Part shown: positions 34,125 through 43,540 of the stretch, piece after piece
Position numbering within the stretch: the stretch's first letter is position 1
Layout of the letters: each line of letters begins with the position of its first letter
From: Chloroflexota bacterium
GTDB lineage: Bacteria; Chloroflexota; UBA6077; JACCZL01
Assembly (NCBI GenBank): GCA_020850535.1
Contig: JADZEM010000219.1
Coordinates: 1 to 64,000, forward strand
Direction of reading: 5' to 3'
DNA length: 64,000 nt
The notes under the pieces: generated by a model
Database searches by the model: none
What the model saw: only the letters and a program-made list of their open reading frames with translations
What the model was told of the DNA's origin: nothing
Made by a program: the position numbers and the translations under genes

Positions 34125-35558
34125 CTACTGCGCCACCGGCGGCTTCCGGCCGAACCAGGGCTTTGCCGCCTCCAGCTGGCTCCCCAGCCGGATCAGCGCG
34201 GCCTCGTCGCCGAACGGGGCCACCAGCTGCACCGCGATGGGGAAGCCCGTCGCGCTCTGCCCGAGCGGCAGCATCATGGCCGGCTGGCCCGTCAGGTTGA
34301 ACCAGACGGTGAACGGCGAGAAGGTGAACACCCGCCGCCAGTACTCGTGGACGTCGTCCATCATCATGTCGATCCACCCGAGCTTCGGCGGGAGCGTCCC
34401 CAGGCCCGGCGTCAGCAGCAGGTCGTACTGCTGGTGGAACGCCGCCATCTGCCGCCCGAGCCGGTGCATCGTCTGGGTGGCGCGCACGTAGTCCGCCGCC
34501 GACGTCTGCTCGCCAAGCTGACCGGTCGCCCAGGTGACGTTCTCGACCTCGCCCTGCCGGGCCGAGCGCCCCTTCGTGGGGTGGCTCCCGAGGTTGACCA
34601 CCGTGTTGACGGCGGCAATCGTCAGGAAGGTCGGGACGACCAGCTCGCCGTCAACCTGCGGGTCGGCCTCCTCGACATGGTGCCCCAGGTCGGCGCAGAG
34701 CTTCGCCGTCATCTGGAGCGTCTCCAGGTACTCGGGGGCGACCGGCGCACCGTTCGGGGCCTTCGTGGTGAAGGCGATCCGCAGCGTGCCGGGATCGGCC
34801 CCGGCCTCCTGTGCGAACGGCCGCCTCGGGGCTGGCGCAGCGTAGGGATCGCCCAGGCCAGGGCCGGAGATGGCGTCCAGCAGCGTCGCGGTGTCCCGCA
34901 CGGAGAGGGTGACGGCATGCTCGGTGGAGCAGCCGCCCAGCCCTTCGCCCGAGTAGGGGGACTGGGTGTTCCGGCCGCGCGTCGGCTTCAGGCCCACCAG
35001 ACCGCAGCAGGCGGCAGGGGCGCGGATGCTGCCGAAGCCATCCGAAGCGTGGGCCATCGGGAGCATCCGCGAGCCGACCGAGGCCGCCGCCCCGCCAGAC
35101 GAACCGCCCGAGATGCGGGTGGTGTCCCAGGGACTCTTCGTCGGGCCGTAGGCGCGCGGCTCGCAGGTCAGGGAGAGGCCCAGCTCGCAGGAGTTCGTCC
35201 GGCCGAAGATCACCAGCCCGGCCTGCTTGAGCCGCTGAACGTGCTCGCCGTCCTGCGCCACCACCGGCGTATCCTTGAAGAAGTCCGACCCGCGCGTGAC
35301 GACGTCGCCGGCCTGCCAGCCGGCCAGATCCTTGAGCAGGTATGGGACTCCCGTGAACGGCCCCACCGGCAGCCCATCCGCGATGGCCGCGCGGGCGCGG
35401 TCGTCGGCCCGGCCGATGACGGCGTTGACCGCGCCATTGCGGGCCTCGACGCGCTCGATGGCGGCATCCAGCAGCTCGGCGGGTGAGACCTGCTTCCGGC
35501 GAACCAGCTCGGCCAGCCCCACGGCATCGTACTGTTCGTACTCGGCGAATCCAGCCAC
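34125..35558 (-). CDS. Amidase signature-family hydrolase
   Basis: A 477-residue amidase. The signature Ser-cisSer-Lys triad is visible: Lys in YLLKDLAG (about 76), the cis-Ser in ISGGSSGGAAASV (about 152) and the nucleophile Ser in DGFGSIRAPAACCGLVGLKP (about 177). It hydrolyses a C-N amide bond, probably of a small amide; it lacks neighbours gatB/gatC and so is unlikely to be the tRNA amidotransferase subunit. FFKDTPVVAQDGEHVQRLK matches the substrate-entry region of stand-alone amidases. The gene stands alone, convergent with proS and divergent from the histidine kinase. Confidence 0.9.
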   Translation of the reverse strand: MAGFAEYEQYDAVGLAELVRRKQVSPAELLDAAIERVEARNGAVNAVIGRADDRARAAIADGLPVGPFTGVPYLLKDLAGWQAGDVVTRGSDFFKDTPVVAQDGEHVQRLKQAGLVIFGRTNSCELGLSLTCEPRAYGPTKSPWDTTRISGGSSGGAAASVGSRMLPMAHASDGFGSIRAPAACCGLVGLKPTRGRNTQSPYSGEGLGGCSTEHAVTLSVRDTATLLDAISGPGLGDPYAAPAPRRPFAQEAGADPGTLRIAFTTKAPNGAPVAPEYLETLQMTAKLCADLGHHVEEADPQVDGELVVPTFLTIAAVNTVVNLGSHPTKGRSARQGEVENVTWATGQLGEQTSAADYVRATQTMHRLGRQMAAFHQQYDLLLTPGLGTLPPKLGWIDMMMDDVHEYWRRVFTFSPFTVWFNLTGQPAMMLPLGQSATGFPIAVQLVAPFGDEAALIRLGSQLEAAKPWFGRKPPVAQ

Positions 35559-35767
35559 GGACGCCCTCCTTCACGCACGGCCCGGGTCACACTCTGGGCA
35601 GCGGGAGAGCGCCCGGGCGGGTGATGCGGCCGGATTCTAGCCAGCCGTGGCGGGTGCGGTCACCTGGGGCCATACCAAACGCTCGGAGATACCCGTTTTG
35701 CTCTGTACAATGGGCAGCGGCCGGAGCCAGGAGTGCGCGGTCGCCAGGTTCCGCGAGGATAGGGTCG

Positions 35768-37945
35768 ATGCTGGTACGGGAGCGGGGCTACCACGCCGAA
35801 GGTCGCCGCACCATGGCGGCGCGCGTGCGCCGTGGATTCCGGCCCACCGAGCGCTACGCCCGGCTCGCACTGATCACCATCGGCACCGTACTGCTGGTCC
35901 TGGCGACGGCGTACTATCGGCTGCTGGGGATCAGGCCGCCCCTGGACTCCCTGCCGGCCCTCGTCGTGGCGACGGTGCTGTGCGTCACGCTGACGGTCCT
36001 CTACTGGCTCGGCTGGGATCGTGCCCGCTACGGGCACCTGATGCTCGTCGCGCCGATGGTGGGCGGAACGCTCACCATCTCGTCGTCGGGCGCGCCGTGG
36101 TATCTGCCCCAGGCGATCCTGATCCCCAGTGCACTGGCGATGGTCCTGGCCGGGCCGGCCTGGGTCGTGGGCACGTACGTGGTGACGGCAGCCATCCTGC
36201 TCGTCCGGGCCGGCCCCCTGGTGGCGCAGCTGGGCCTGGGTCAGGTGCTGGCCTCCGTCATGTGCGTCAGTTGTCTGGTGGTCAGCCGACTGATGATCGA
36301 CGCCGCCCGCCACGAGGCCGAACAGCGGGCAGATCAGGCCGAGCAGGCCCGCGCCGAGAGCGAGCGGCAGGCCGATGTCCTCCGCCACCAGCAGGCCTCG
36401 CTCAACTTCCAGGCGACGCTGCTCTCGGCCGTCGAGCAGCCGGTGGTGGCGAGCGACAGCACCGGCCGCATCACCTACTGGAACCACGCCGCCGAAGCGC
36501 TCCTGGGCTGGCAAGCTGATGAGGTGGTCGGGAAGCGCATCGCCGACCTGAACCCACCGCCGCACGAGCTGCCGAAAGACCCCGACTGGTGGTCTCGACA
36601 CCGCGAGCCCGGGCCATCCGTCCGCGAGCTGACCGGCGCCCGGCGCGACGGCTCGACGTTCCCCTCGTCGCTCACCTCCTGGCCGATCTTTGGCCCTGAC
36701 GGCGAGGCGATCGGGCGGGTCACAGTGCTGGCCGATCTGACCGAGCGCCTGGAGGCCGAGCGGCAACGCGACCTCTACCAACAGGGCGAGAAGCTCCGGG
36801 CGCTCGGTCAGATGGCCGGCGGCGTCGCGCACGATCTCAACCAGGCGCTGGGCGTGGCCTCCGGGTACGTGCAGCTCGCGCAGGACGAGCTTCGAAGCCT
36901 GCCGCCGTCCCCCGAGCGCGCCCGGCTGCTCGAACACCTGACCACCGCCGCCCAGGCCACCGTCCAGGGCGCGGACACCGTCAAGCGGCTCCTGGCGTTC
37001 GCCCGCCAGCAGGAGATCGGCGAGCCCGAGATCGTGGACGTGAGCACCGTCGTCGAAGAGGCCGCCCGCTTCACCGCGCCCCAGTGGCGGGATCGCGCAC
37101 AGGCTGACGGCCGCCCCATCGAGCTGACGCTGGACATCAGCGGCAAGCTGCACGTGCGCGGCTGGGCGGACTCGCTGCGCGAGGCGCTGGTGAACCTGAT
37201 CTTCAACGCCGTCGACGCCATGCCCGAGGGCGGAGCGATCCACATGACGTCGAGCCGCGAGGGCACGATGGTCGTCGTCGCCGTATCCGACACCGGGACC
37301 GGCATGCCGCCGGATGTCCAGGCGCGCATCTTCGAGCCGTTCTACACGACCAAGGGCGAGGCCGGAACCGGCCTCGGCCTCGCGATGGTCTTCGGCATTG
37401 TCGAGCGGCTGGGCGGCAAGATCGGCGTCCGCTCAGCGGAAGGCCAGGGAACGACGTTCACGCTGCGCCTGCCAGTGGCAACCGAGCTGGCAGCGGCCCC
37501 TGCGCCTGCGGAGCACCCTGCTGAGGCGCCGCCTGCCCGCATCCTGGTGGTGGACGACGAGCCGCCGCTGGCGATGCTCCTGGCCGTGGCGCTCCGCCGT
37601 GCGAAGCACCAGGTCGATACCGCGCCGAGCGGCGAACGGGCGCTCGATCTGCTGGCGGCTGCGCCGTACGACATGGTGATCTCGGACTTGAGCCTGGGCG
37701 CCGGCATCAACGGTTGGTAGCTTGCCGACGAGGTCTACCGCCGCTGGCCGGCCCTGCTGTTCGTGCTGGCCTCCGGCTGGGGCGCAGTCATCAACCAGGA
37801 AGAGCTGCAAGAGCACGATGTCGATGCCGTGCTGGCCAAGCCGTACCAGCTGGACCGCGTGCGCGATCTGGTCGCCCAGCTTCTGGCCGAGCGCGATCCT
37901 GCGCGGCCGGCCCCGGGATCAGCACGAGCGCCGCACGCGGACTAA
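35768..37945 (+). pseudogene. Hybrid sensor histidine kinase with in-frame amber stop in the receiver
   Basis: The frame codes for six N-terminal membrane segments (about 30-195), a coiled coil rich in Gln/Ala/Glu, a PAS domain (about 225-335), a HisKA domain with MAGGVAHDLNQALG (His about 354), an HATPase with DTGTGMPP and TGLGLAMVFGIV, and a receiver starting RILVVDDEPP (about 606). The phospho-Asp is in SDLSL (about 640). At codon 651 (37718-37720) TAG interrupts the frame exactly where related receivers read GWELA, meaning GAG to TAG. The same frame continues for 74 more codons, including AVLAKPYQL with the conserved Lys, to TAA at 37943-37945. The 650-residue product keeps the kinase but lacks the end of the receiver. 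Confidence 0.85.
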
Positions 37946-38129
37946 ACGCCGGGTGATCCGCGACATGCTGTACAGTGGAAGCAGGCGCGTGACGAGCTGA
38001 TCGAAGGTGGCGGCGCGCTGGCGGCTCCTCAAGGGTGGAGTGGAGTGCTGAGTCGCCCGCATCGGCGTGCCGTCATGTCACCTCGTCGACTGGCGGCGTG
38101 CGGAACGGCGGCGACGCCAGGAGGAGCAC

Positions 38130-38675
38130 ATGGCACTCTGCCTGCACGATCTGGACGCAGCGACGCGACTGTACATGCTGGATGAGCTCGACGCCGATCT
38201 GGCGTCAGGCACGCTGTACCGAAGTCCGTTGCTGAGTGACGCTGGCGCCAGTCACTATCCGGTGATTCTCCGCGCCAGCCTGGCAGATGGCACCGAGGAA
38301 ACGCTGGCACAGGCGCTGGGTGCGATCAAGGCCATCCAACCACCAGCCAGACTGCCGCAGTTGCACGGTGAGGATGTCGAAAGCGCAACGCAGGCAGTGT
38401 CCTCTACGCTCGCTGAGCGGGAGTTTCACCGGTTCTATCTCCGGGGCCTCTGCTGCCGCGCGATTGCCGAGGGCATCGACTCGTTGGCAATCTATCGCGC
38501 CCGACCTGCCGATGGGGGCCGGGCATCGACGGATGCCATGGTGGGAGTACGAATCGCGGTGCGTTCCCTGCTCGAAGACCTACGTGGAACCTTTCGGATC
38601 ATGCCCCCGCACGGCCTGCCCCAGTGCCGAGACCCGGGCCTCAGCCTGCGACTCCCCGAGCCACACACTCCGTGA
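38130..38675 (+). CDS. Conserved-looking hypothetical protein
   Basis: A 181-residue soluble protein beginning MALCLHDLDAATRLYMLDEL, which I believe is a style of protein found in Chloroflexota, though I cannot name a function. The central part has EFHRFYLRGLCCRAIAEGI and an IYRARPADGG stretch; the last 30 residues look loosely conserved. GGAGGAGC lies 2 bp before the ATG, which decides this start over an upstream one at 38067. The 184-bp gap before it holds no clear signal. It is followed by a long empty spacer. Confidence 0.75.
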   Translation: MALCLHDLDAATRLYMLDELDADLASGTLYRSPLLSDAGASHYPVILRASLADGTEETLAQALGAIKAIQPPARLPQLHGEDVESATQAVSSTLAEREFHRFYLRGLCCRAIAEGIDSLAIYRARPADGGRASTDAMVGVRIAVRSLLEDLRGTFRIMPPHGLPQCRDPGLSLRLPEPHTP

Positions 38676-39209
38676 ATCTTCGCCGCAACGCCTCGTGAAT
38701 CGACGATCCGATGCGATACCTCATCTTCAGCATGTCGCCTGTCGCTGATATGCTATGCTCGGAGAGGAAGCCGAGCGTCGTAGGGTCCTCGCAACGAGGC
38801 GCATCGGCCGCTCTGGTGCGCCCCATCGTCATCGGGTGGAATCGGGCGCTTCGGATGGCAGAGCAGGGAGTCGCTCTGCTGATGCTGCGCTGACGCGTGG
38901 TCGTCGGTCCTGTAGGCACGCATGGCATGGACCCGCTGGCCGGCCTGATGAGCCGAGCAGCGGCAGTGGACGGGAAGGTGGTCATCACCCCCTGATGTCG
39001 CCAGCGACGGCAGGCAGCATGGTGCTGCTGTCGGATGCTGGAACGGGGCCGTCATGCTCCGGCGTCGCCGAGGCCTTGCCGACCGCCCTGCCGTTCTGAC
39101 TGCCGCCCACGCGCCAGCCCGCAGGGTACGAACCCGAAAGGGACGAACCCGCACGGCGCACGCCTGCGCCGCGTGCGCCCGCTGCCGCCTCACCGCGAGG
39201 AATGTCACC
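38676..39209. other. 534-bp spacer without a recognisable gene
   Basis: Several overlapping open frames exist on both strands, but none has a ribosome site, family resemblance or consistent codon use. A TATGCT box (about 38750-38755) could be a -10 element. I see no repeat copy or structured RNA here. Confidence 0.4.
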
Positions 39210-39641
39210 ATGTTCGGTTTCTTCAAGCGCCCGTCCGCGCGTCCGTTGACCACGACCATTATGCACGCCGTCGAGCGCGACGGCCCGTCGTCCCCTGCCC
39301 CGCTCAACACCCTGCTGATGGTGGAGATGAGCGGGCGGTACTCTGACCGCAAGGTGACGTACTTCCGCGTCTTCGACCCGGCGACAGCCGCACAGCGCAT
39401 GGTGGAGGTGAAGCGGTATGCCGATCTGGACGCGTTCCAGAACCTGATCGTGCAGTCTGGGCACGTCGAGAGCGATGGCAAGGTCGTGGTCACGCGCGAC
39501 GTTCGGGCGCGAGGGGCACAGCCGGCTGCGCGGTCGGCAGCCGACCGCTCCCAGCATCTCGACGATGCCCACATCGTGGTCCATGGCGAGACCGGCGCGA
39601 GCGCAAACCCGAGGCCGAAGGTCTCGCCCAGCACGGACTGA
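39210..39641 (+). CDS. Hypothetical protein
   Basis: A 143-residue soluble protein that I do not recognise. It starts MFGFFKRPSARP; the core LLMVEMSGRYSDRKVTYFRV followed by a YADLDAFQNLIVQ segment reads like a compact alpha/beta domain, and the C-terminal 40 residues are low-complexity Ala/Asp/His-rich. GAGGA precedes the ATG by about 7 bp. It is followed, 135 bp later on the same strand, by another small gene. Confidence 0.65.
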   Translation: MFGFFKRPSARPLTTTIMHAVERDGPSSPAPLNTLLMVEMSGRYSDRKVTYFRVFDPATAAQRMVEVKRYADLDAFQNLIVQSGHVESDGKVVVTRDVRARGAQPAARSAADRSQHLDDAHIVVHGETGASANPRPKVSPSTD

Positions 39642-39776
39642 CACACCGCGTGGCAGCCATCCGGAGAGGCTCCACATCCACGGAGCCTCCGCATCCACCA
39701 CCTGCACCCGCCGTCCGTCGGCGCGGAATCCCGTACGGGCGCCCGCGCCCATCGGCGCTCGGCTGAAAGGTCAAGC

Positions 39777-40013
39777 ATGAGTAAGACCGGCAAGTTCTCG
39801 ACCCATCACGTTCCTGACGAAGGCACCTGGTACCAGACCGGCGACACCGTACGCCTCGAAGAGAGCGCCCGCCACATCCGGATCGTCAAGGATCCCGCGG
39901 GGGAATACGAGGTCCACGCCTGCCGCCACGCCACCGAGTACGGCAGCGACCCGCCGCTGCTGCGCGTCAGTCTGCGCCGGGGACCGATCCCCGAGTGGTC
40001 CGACCGTCCCTGA
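39777..40013 (+). CDS. Small hypothetical protein
   Basis: A 78-residue protein with mixed charge: GTWYQTGDTVRLEESARHIR, then IVKDPAGEYEVHACRHATEY. It has no signal or membrane segment. The ATG follows GAAAGGTCA, a weak ribosome site. The protein-like composition and codon usage support it as real, but no family is recognised. It lies just before MITE copy C. Confidence 0.6.
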   Translation: MSKTGKFSTHHVPDEGTWYQTGDTVRLEESARHIRIVKDPAGEYEVHACRHATEYGSDPPLLRVSLRRGPIPEWSDRP

Positions 40014-40080
40014 CGGCCAGCGCTCGTCACGAATCGGCATCTCAAGGGGCCGTCTTCGTAGCGTCGGAGCCAGCACGGCG

Positions 40081-40196
40081 GCCGGGAACAGCCGTCGTCC
40101 GGTCAGTCCGGGGCGTCGCGAGCGACTGCAGGATGGTAGGCGGGGCTTTCAAGCCCCGACGACGCTGCGCGACCCGCCCAACGTGCAATCGCCCTG
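40081..40196 (+). mobile_element. MITE-like repeat, copy C (right half)
   Basis: The right half of the family: a diverged CGTCGCGAGCGACTGCAGG, the hairpin GGGGCTTTCAAGCCCC (40142-40157) and the right terminal repeat AACGTGCAATCGCCCTG ending at 40196. The left half is missing or too diverged to align. Confidence 0.7.
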
Positions 40197-40303
40197 GCCT
40201 CCCGAGAACGATTCCCGAGCGACGGGCGGGATTCTGTACGATAGGAGGGCGGAACCGCGACCGCGATCAACGGGCGTCATCTGACTCGGCGGGCTGCCGG
40301 CCG

Positions 40304-40945
40304 ATGCGCGCAAGGAGCACGACCCTGGAAGCGAACCCGCCGGCCGACGTCCAACTCGTGGCGCAGAGCTCTGCTGACCGGCTGGCGCGTGCCATCTCGA
40401 TCGTCGGCGCGCCGCCCGTCCTGATCGTGCCGTTGATCGCCTTCGCAGCCTGGTGCAGCGAGGAGTCCGGCCCGCCCATCGTGCGGGGGGCGCTCGGGCT
40501 GTTCGCGGCGACGGCCCTGGTGCCGTGTCTGTTCATCTACGGCCTGTACCGCTCAGGCCGCATCTCGAACCCTGGCCTGCCGCGTCGCGCTGAGCGGCTC
40601 CAGCCAGCCCTTTTCGGCGTCCTCTGCGCGCTGGCAGCGTACCCAGTCCTCCGCAGCATCGGGGCGGCCCAGGTGTTCGTGCAGTTGGACGCGGGACTCC
40701 TGCTGCAGATGGTCTTCCTGGCGTTCGTGACGATCTGGTGGAAGATCAGCTACCACGCGGCAGGCTCGGCCGGGCTGGCGATGGTGATCCTGGCCTGGGG
40801 CGGCATGGTGGCCGCGTTACCCCTGGCGATGCTGGCCGTGGTGATCGGGTGGGCGCGGGTGCGGCTGGACCGGCACACGCCGGCCCAGGTGGCGGCCGGC
40901 TGGATGAGCGCGCTGCCGCTGATGTGGTGGATCTGGCCGAGGTAG
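40304..40945 (+). CDS. PAP2-like membrane protein (degenerate phosphatase motifs)
   Basis: A 213-residue protein with about six hydrophobic helices. The layout resembles a PAP2 lipid phosphatase: WWKISYHAAGSAG stands where PSGHA is expected, and ARVRLDRHTPAQVAAGW corresponds to the SRxxxxxHxxxDxxxG motif with the His retained. The first motif is not obvious and PSG is not kept, so phosphatase activity is doubtful. I list the ATG at 40304, which has a poor ribosome site; AAGGAG (40312-40317) is well placed for a CTG at 40325, an unusual alternative. Confidence 0.65.
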   Translation: MRARSTTLEANPPADVQLVAQSSADRLARAISIVGAPPVLIVPLIAFAAWCSEESGPPIVRGALGLFAATALVPCLFIYGLYRSGRISNPGLPRRAERLQPALFGVLCALAAYPVLRSIGAAQVFVQLDAGLLLQMVFLAFVTIWWKISYHAAGSAGLAMVILAWGGMVAALPLAMLAVVIGWARVRLDRHTPAQVAAGWMSALPLMWWIWPR

Positions 40946-41106
40946 CAAGCGCGCGGCGCGCCGTGTCCGCAGGCGTCTGCGCCCGAGCACCGTCCGACGC
41001 ACATCGCGCCGTTCCATGTGCGAGAATGCTGCGCCGTGACCGTACCGGCCCTGACCGTACCCACACGGTACCATCTCACGGTCGAATCCGCCCCTGGAGC
41101 CTGACG

Positions 41107-41511
41107 TTGCGACGACGCCTCCTGACCGTTCTTTCCGTCCTGCTGCTGGTAACGGCCCTGCATGCCTCACCAGCGGAGGCCCGTGACTTCAACCTCTCGT
41201 TCGTGCCGGGCAAGAGCTACGGCGTGGTCTCGGGCGCGGTCATCCGTGGCGAACGCGACAACTACGTCTTCGGCGCGCGCCCCGGCCAGTTCATCTCGGT
41301 GGCCGTCATGTCGGCGGAAGACAACGCCGTCGTCGAGCTGTCGATCCGCCAGTTCGGCGCGTGGGTCACCCTGGACGACCAGTACGAGACCCGTACACTC
41401 TACGGCGAGCTGCCAGAGTCCGAGGGGGGCCAGTACCGGCTGAGCGTCGGCGGGACGCGTGGGAACGCCACCTACGACATGTTCGTCGGGATCTCGGCAG
41501 TTGGGCCGTAA
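41107..41511 (+). CDS. Secreted PPC/lysozyme-inhibitor-like protein
   Basis: A 134-residue protein with a signal peptide (RRRLLTVLSVLLLVTALHAS, cleavage probably after AEA) and one beta-rich domain. VSGAVIRGERDNYVFGARPG and GQYRLSVGGTRGNATYDMFV match the pattern of PPC-fold domains seen in g-type lysozyme inhibitors and in peptidase C-terminal domains. No ATG is available at the signal; TTG at 41107, with GGAG about 8 bp upstream, fits best. The protein would act outside the membrane. Function beyond this fold guess is unknown. Confidence 0.65.
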   Translation: MRRRLLTVLSVLLLVTALHASPAEARDFNLSFVPGKSYGVVSGAVIRGERDNYVFGARPGQFISVAVMSAEDNAVVELSIRQFGAWVTLDDQYETRTLYGELPESEGGQYRLSVGGTRGNATYDMFVGISAVGP

Positions 41512-41643
41512 GGGCGCCCTCCGGAACCGCGCAGATCACACGTCGTTATGAGAGAATGAGCGTGGCGGCCTGCGGCGCGTGCGGGCCATCCAGCGGGCGT
41601 GGGTGCGCCGCCCCCGACGCGCCATCTCGAAGAGGAGAGGGCG

Positions 41644-42393
41644 ATGCCCGACCTGGAACATCTCTCCCTCTACGCAGATTGGGACGCCCGAGCAGGCGAC
41701 CATCTTGTGCGGAACTATCCGGCGCGGGGGCAGCGGACGCCCGAGCACGCCGTCCTTGAACGGCTCGCTGCCGAGGGCTGGAAGCTGGTCTCGACCGCAC
41801 CCACCACCTCCCAGCGGCTGCACGGCGAGCAGAGCCACCTGCTGAACTTCGAGCGCTCCCAGCCGAGCGCCCGCCGAGCCTCGGCCGGCCGAACGATGCG
41901 GATCATCGCTGGCGGCGGCGTCGTCAAGGTGATCCGCGCCTGCCCCTGGACGCACATCGGCGCGGAGGCCACCACGCCCAGGGGCCTGCACCTGAAGTTT
42001 CTCGGGGTGACCCGTCTCAAGCGCGGCGCGCCAGACTCCGAGCTGCTGGGCGAGTCGGAGTTCTCGCAGGAACGGTCAGCCGAGTTCACGGGGCTGGTCT
42101 CGATTCGCGGCTTTGACGACTTGACCGACGCCGCGGCGCCGCCCGACCTCTTCTGCCAGTTCGTGTACGGCAACGTGGACGGCACCTACCTGGACGATGT
42201 CCATGAGCCCGAGCGGCTGGACCTCAGCGAGGCCGGGCTGATCGTCGGGATGCCGTTCGGGACGGCGCATCTGGTGCCACGGGTGCCGCTGCGGCCGTCC
42301 CGCTTCGAGTACCTGATCTTCACGGGCGCTCCGGTGCTGTGCGAACGGAGCCGCATGCTGGTGCGGTACCGCTTCACCATCGCACCGTCGTAG
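41644..42393 (+). CDS. Hypothetical protein, 249 aa
   Basis: A soluble protein without recognisable family. The first 70 residues (EHLSLYADWDARAGDHLVRN, then a HAVLERLAAEGWKLVSTAP segment) resemble DUF4177-like small domains in which an ageing or updating value is read by a W-K-L-V strand. The rest is beta-rich (VSIRGFDDLTDAAAPPDLFC). The ATG follows AAGAGGAGAG at good spacing; the frame extends upstream but without a ribosome site. Convergent with the SDR gene that follows. No function is proposed. Confidence 0.7.
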   Translation: MPDLEHLSLYADWDARAGDHLVRNYPARGQRTPEHAVLERLAAEGWKLVSTAPTTSQRLHGEQSHLLNFERSQPSARRASAGRTMRIIAGGGVVKVIRACPWTHIGAEATTPRGLHLKFLGVTRLKRGAPDSELLGESEFSQERSAEFTGLVSIRGFDDLTDAAAPPDLFCQFVYGNVDGTYLDDVHEPERLDLSEAGLIVGMPFGTAHLVPRVPLRPSRFEYLIFTGAPVLCERSRMLVRYRFTIAPS

Positions 42394-42468
42394 GGGCCAG
42401 GGAACAAGGTTCAGGGAACAGACGCCCGGGAGACGAGGGGCGGGCCGGCAGGCCGATGCTCCGCCGCG

Positions 42469-43218
42469 TCAGTGAAAGCTCGCGCCGCCGTTGACGTGGA
42501 TCGTCTGGCCGGTGATGAAGCTGCTCTCGTCGCTGACCAGGAACAGGCAGGTGGCGGCGATCTCCTCCGGCGTGCCCTGCCGTCCCAGCGGGATGCCAGC
42601 CGCATTCGGCGGCCGGCCGGCGTACCATTCGGGGTTCGCGCGGGACGTGTCGATGCTGCCCGGCGAGACGACGTTGACCCGAATGTTGTCGGGCGCGAAC
42701 TCGGCGGCGAGGCTGCGCGCCAGCCCGATCAGCCCGTACTTGGCCGCTGACACCAGTGCGCGCCGCGGACCGCCAGCGAACGCGCCGACGCCCACGAAAA
42801 ACAGGATCCGGCCGTACTGGTTCGCCACCATGCTGTCGATGACGGCCCGCGTCAGGTAGAGCGCCCCGTCCAGCACCACGCCGCGCACCGTCTCCCAATC
42901 CTCAGCCGTCGTCTCGCGGAACGGCTTGTGCGGGCGGATCGCCGCGTTGTTGATCAGGATGTCGATGCGCCCGAAGGCGTCCATCGCCTGGGCCACCATC
43001 GCCTCGACCTGGTCCGGCTGGCCGACATCGGCGACGATTGACAGTGCCTTGACCCCGCGCTTCCTGGCCTCGTCGGCCACGGCGTCGGCCTCTGCCCGGT
43101 TGCTCCGCGCGTTGACGATCGCATGCGCGCCCTCGTCGGCCAGCCGCAGCACCGTCGCCCGCCCGATGTTACGGCCCGAGCCGGTGACGAGCGCCACCTT
43201 TCCGTCAAGCTTCCCCAT
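42469..43218 (-). CDS. SDR-fold protein lacking the usual catalytic Ser and Tyr
   Basis: A 249-residue SDR. The cofactor motif TGSGRNIGRA, the NNAA structural motif and a normal ending (ITGQTIHVNGGASFH) are intact. However, the strand that usually ends with the catalytic Ser reads RILFFVGVGAFAG, and the YxxxK site reads VSAAK, so Lys is kept but Tyr is replaced by Val. It may bind a cofactor without acting as a classical reductase, or use another residue. GGAGGGGG lies 7-8 bp before the ATG at 43218. A 60-codon frame ends 35 bp upstream on the same strand. Confidence 0.85.
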   Translation of the reverse strand: MGKLDGKVALVTGSGRNIGRATVLRLADEGAHAIVNARSNRAEADAVADEARKRGVKALSIVADVGQPDQVEAMVAQAMDAFGRIDILINNAAIRPHKPFRETTAEDWETVRGVVLDGALYLTRAVIDSMVANQYGRILFFVGVGAFAGGPRRALVSAAKYGLIGLARSLAAEFAPDNIRVNVVSPGSIDTSRANPEWYAGRPPNAAGIPLGRQGTPEEIAATCLFLVSDESSFITGQTIHVNGGASFH

Positions 43219-43253
43219 ATGTGTGCCCCCTCCCGAGCCGCCCATCGCCGCCG

Positions 43254-43436
43254 CTACTCGCGCCAGAAGTCGTCGCTCTCCAGGTACGGCCAGAACGGCC
43301 GGTCCTGCTGCTGAGCTGGATCGGCGGAAGATGCTGCCTCGTCGTCAGCTGCAGGGCGCTCGCCGTCGCTGCGCGCTGACTGGCGTGCAGCCGCCCGGAG
43401 CCACTGCTCGATGCTCTGGATCGTCGCGTCATGCAT
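43254..43436 (-). CDS. Possible small protein upstream of SDR
   Basis: A 60-residue frame, MHDATIQSIEQWLRAAARQS followed by an acidic Ala/Asp/Glu-rich middle and RPFWPYLESDDFWRE. GAGG lies 6 bp before this ATG. The frame could begin at 43508 instead. It ends 35 bp before the SDR start on the same strand. It is protein-like, with aromatic residues at the C-terminus, but unsupported by family similarity. Confidence 0.45.
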   Translation of the reverse strand: MHDATIQSIEQWLRAAARQSARSDGERPAADDEAASSADPAQQQDRPFWPYLESDDFWRE

Positions 43437-43540
43437 GGCTGCCTCGCCGCCTGACCACAGTCCACGGTCACCAGCAAAGTCCCAGTCTCGACCATTGTAC
43501 GCCGCCATCTCTGGCGAGGCTGCACGCCACGCTCCATCAT

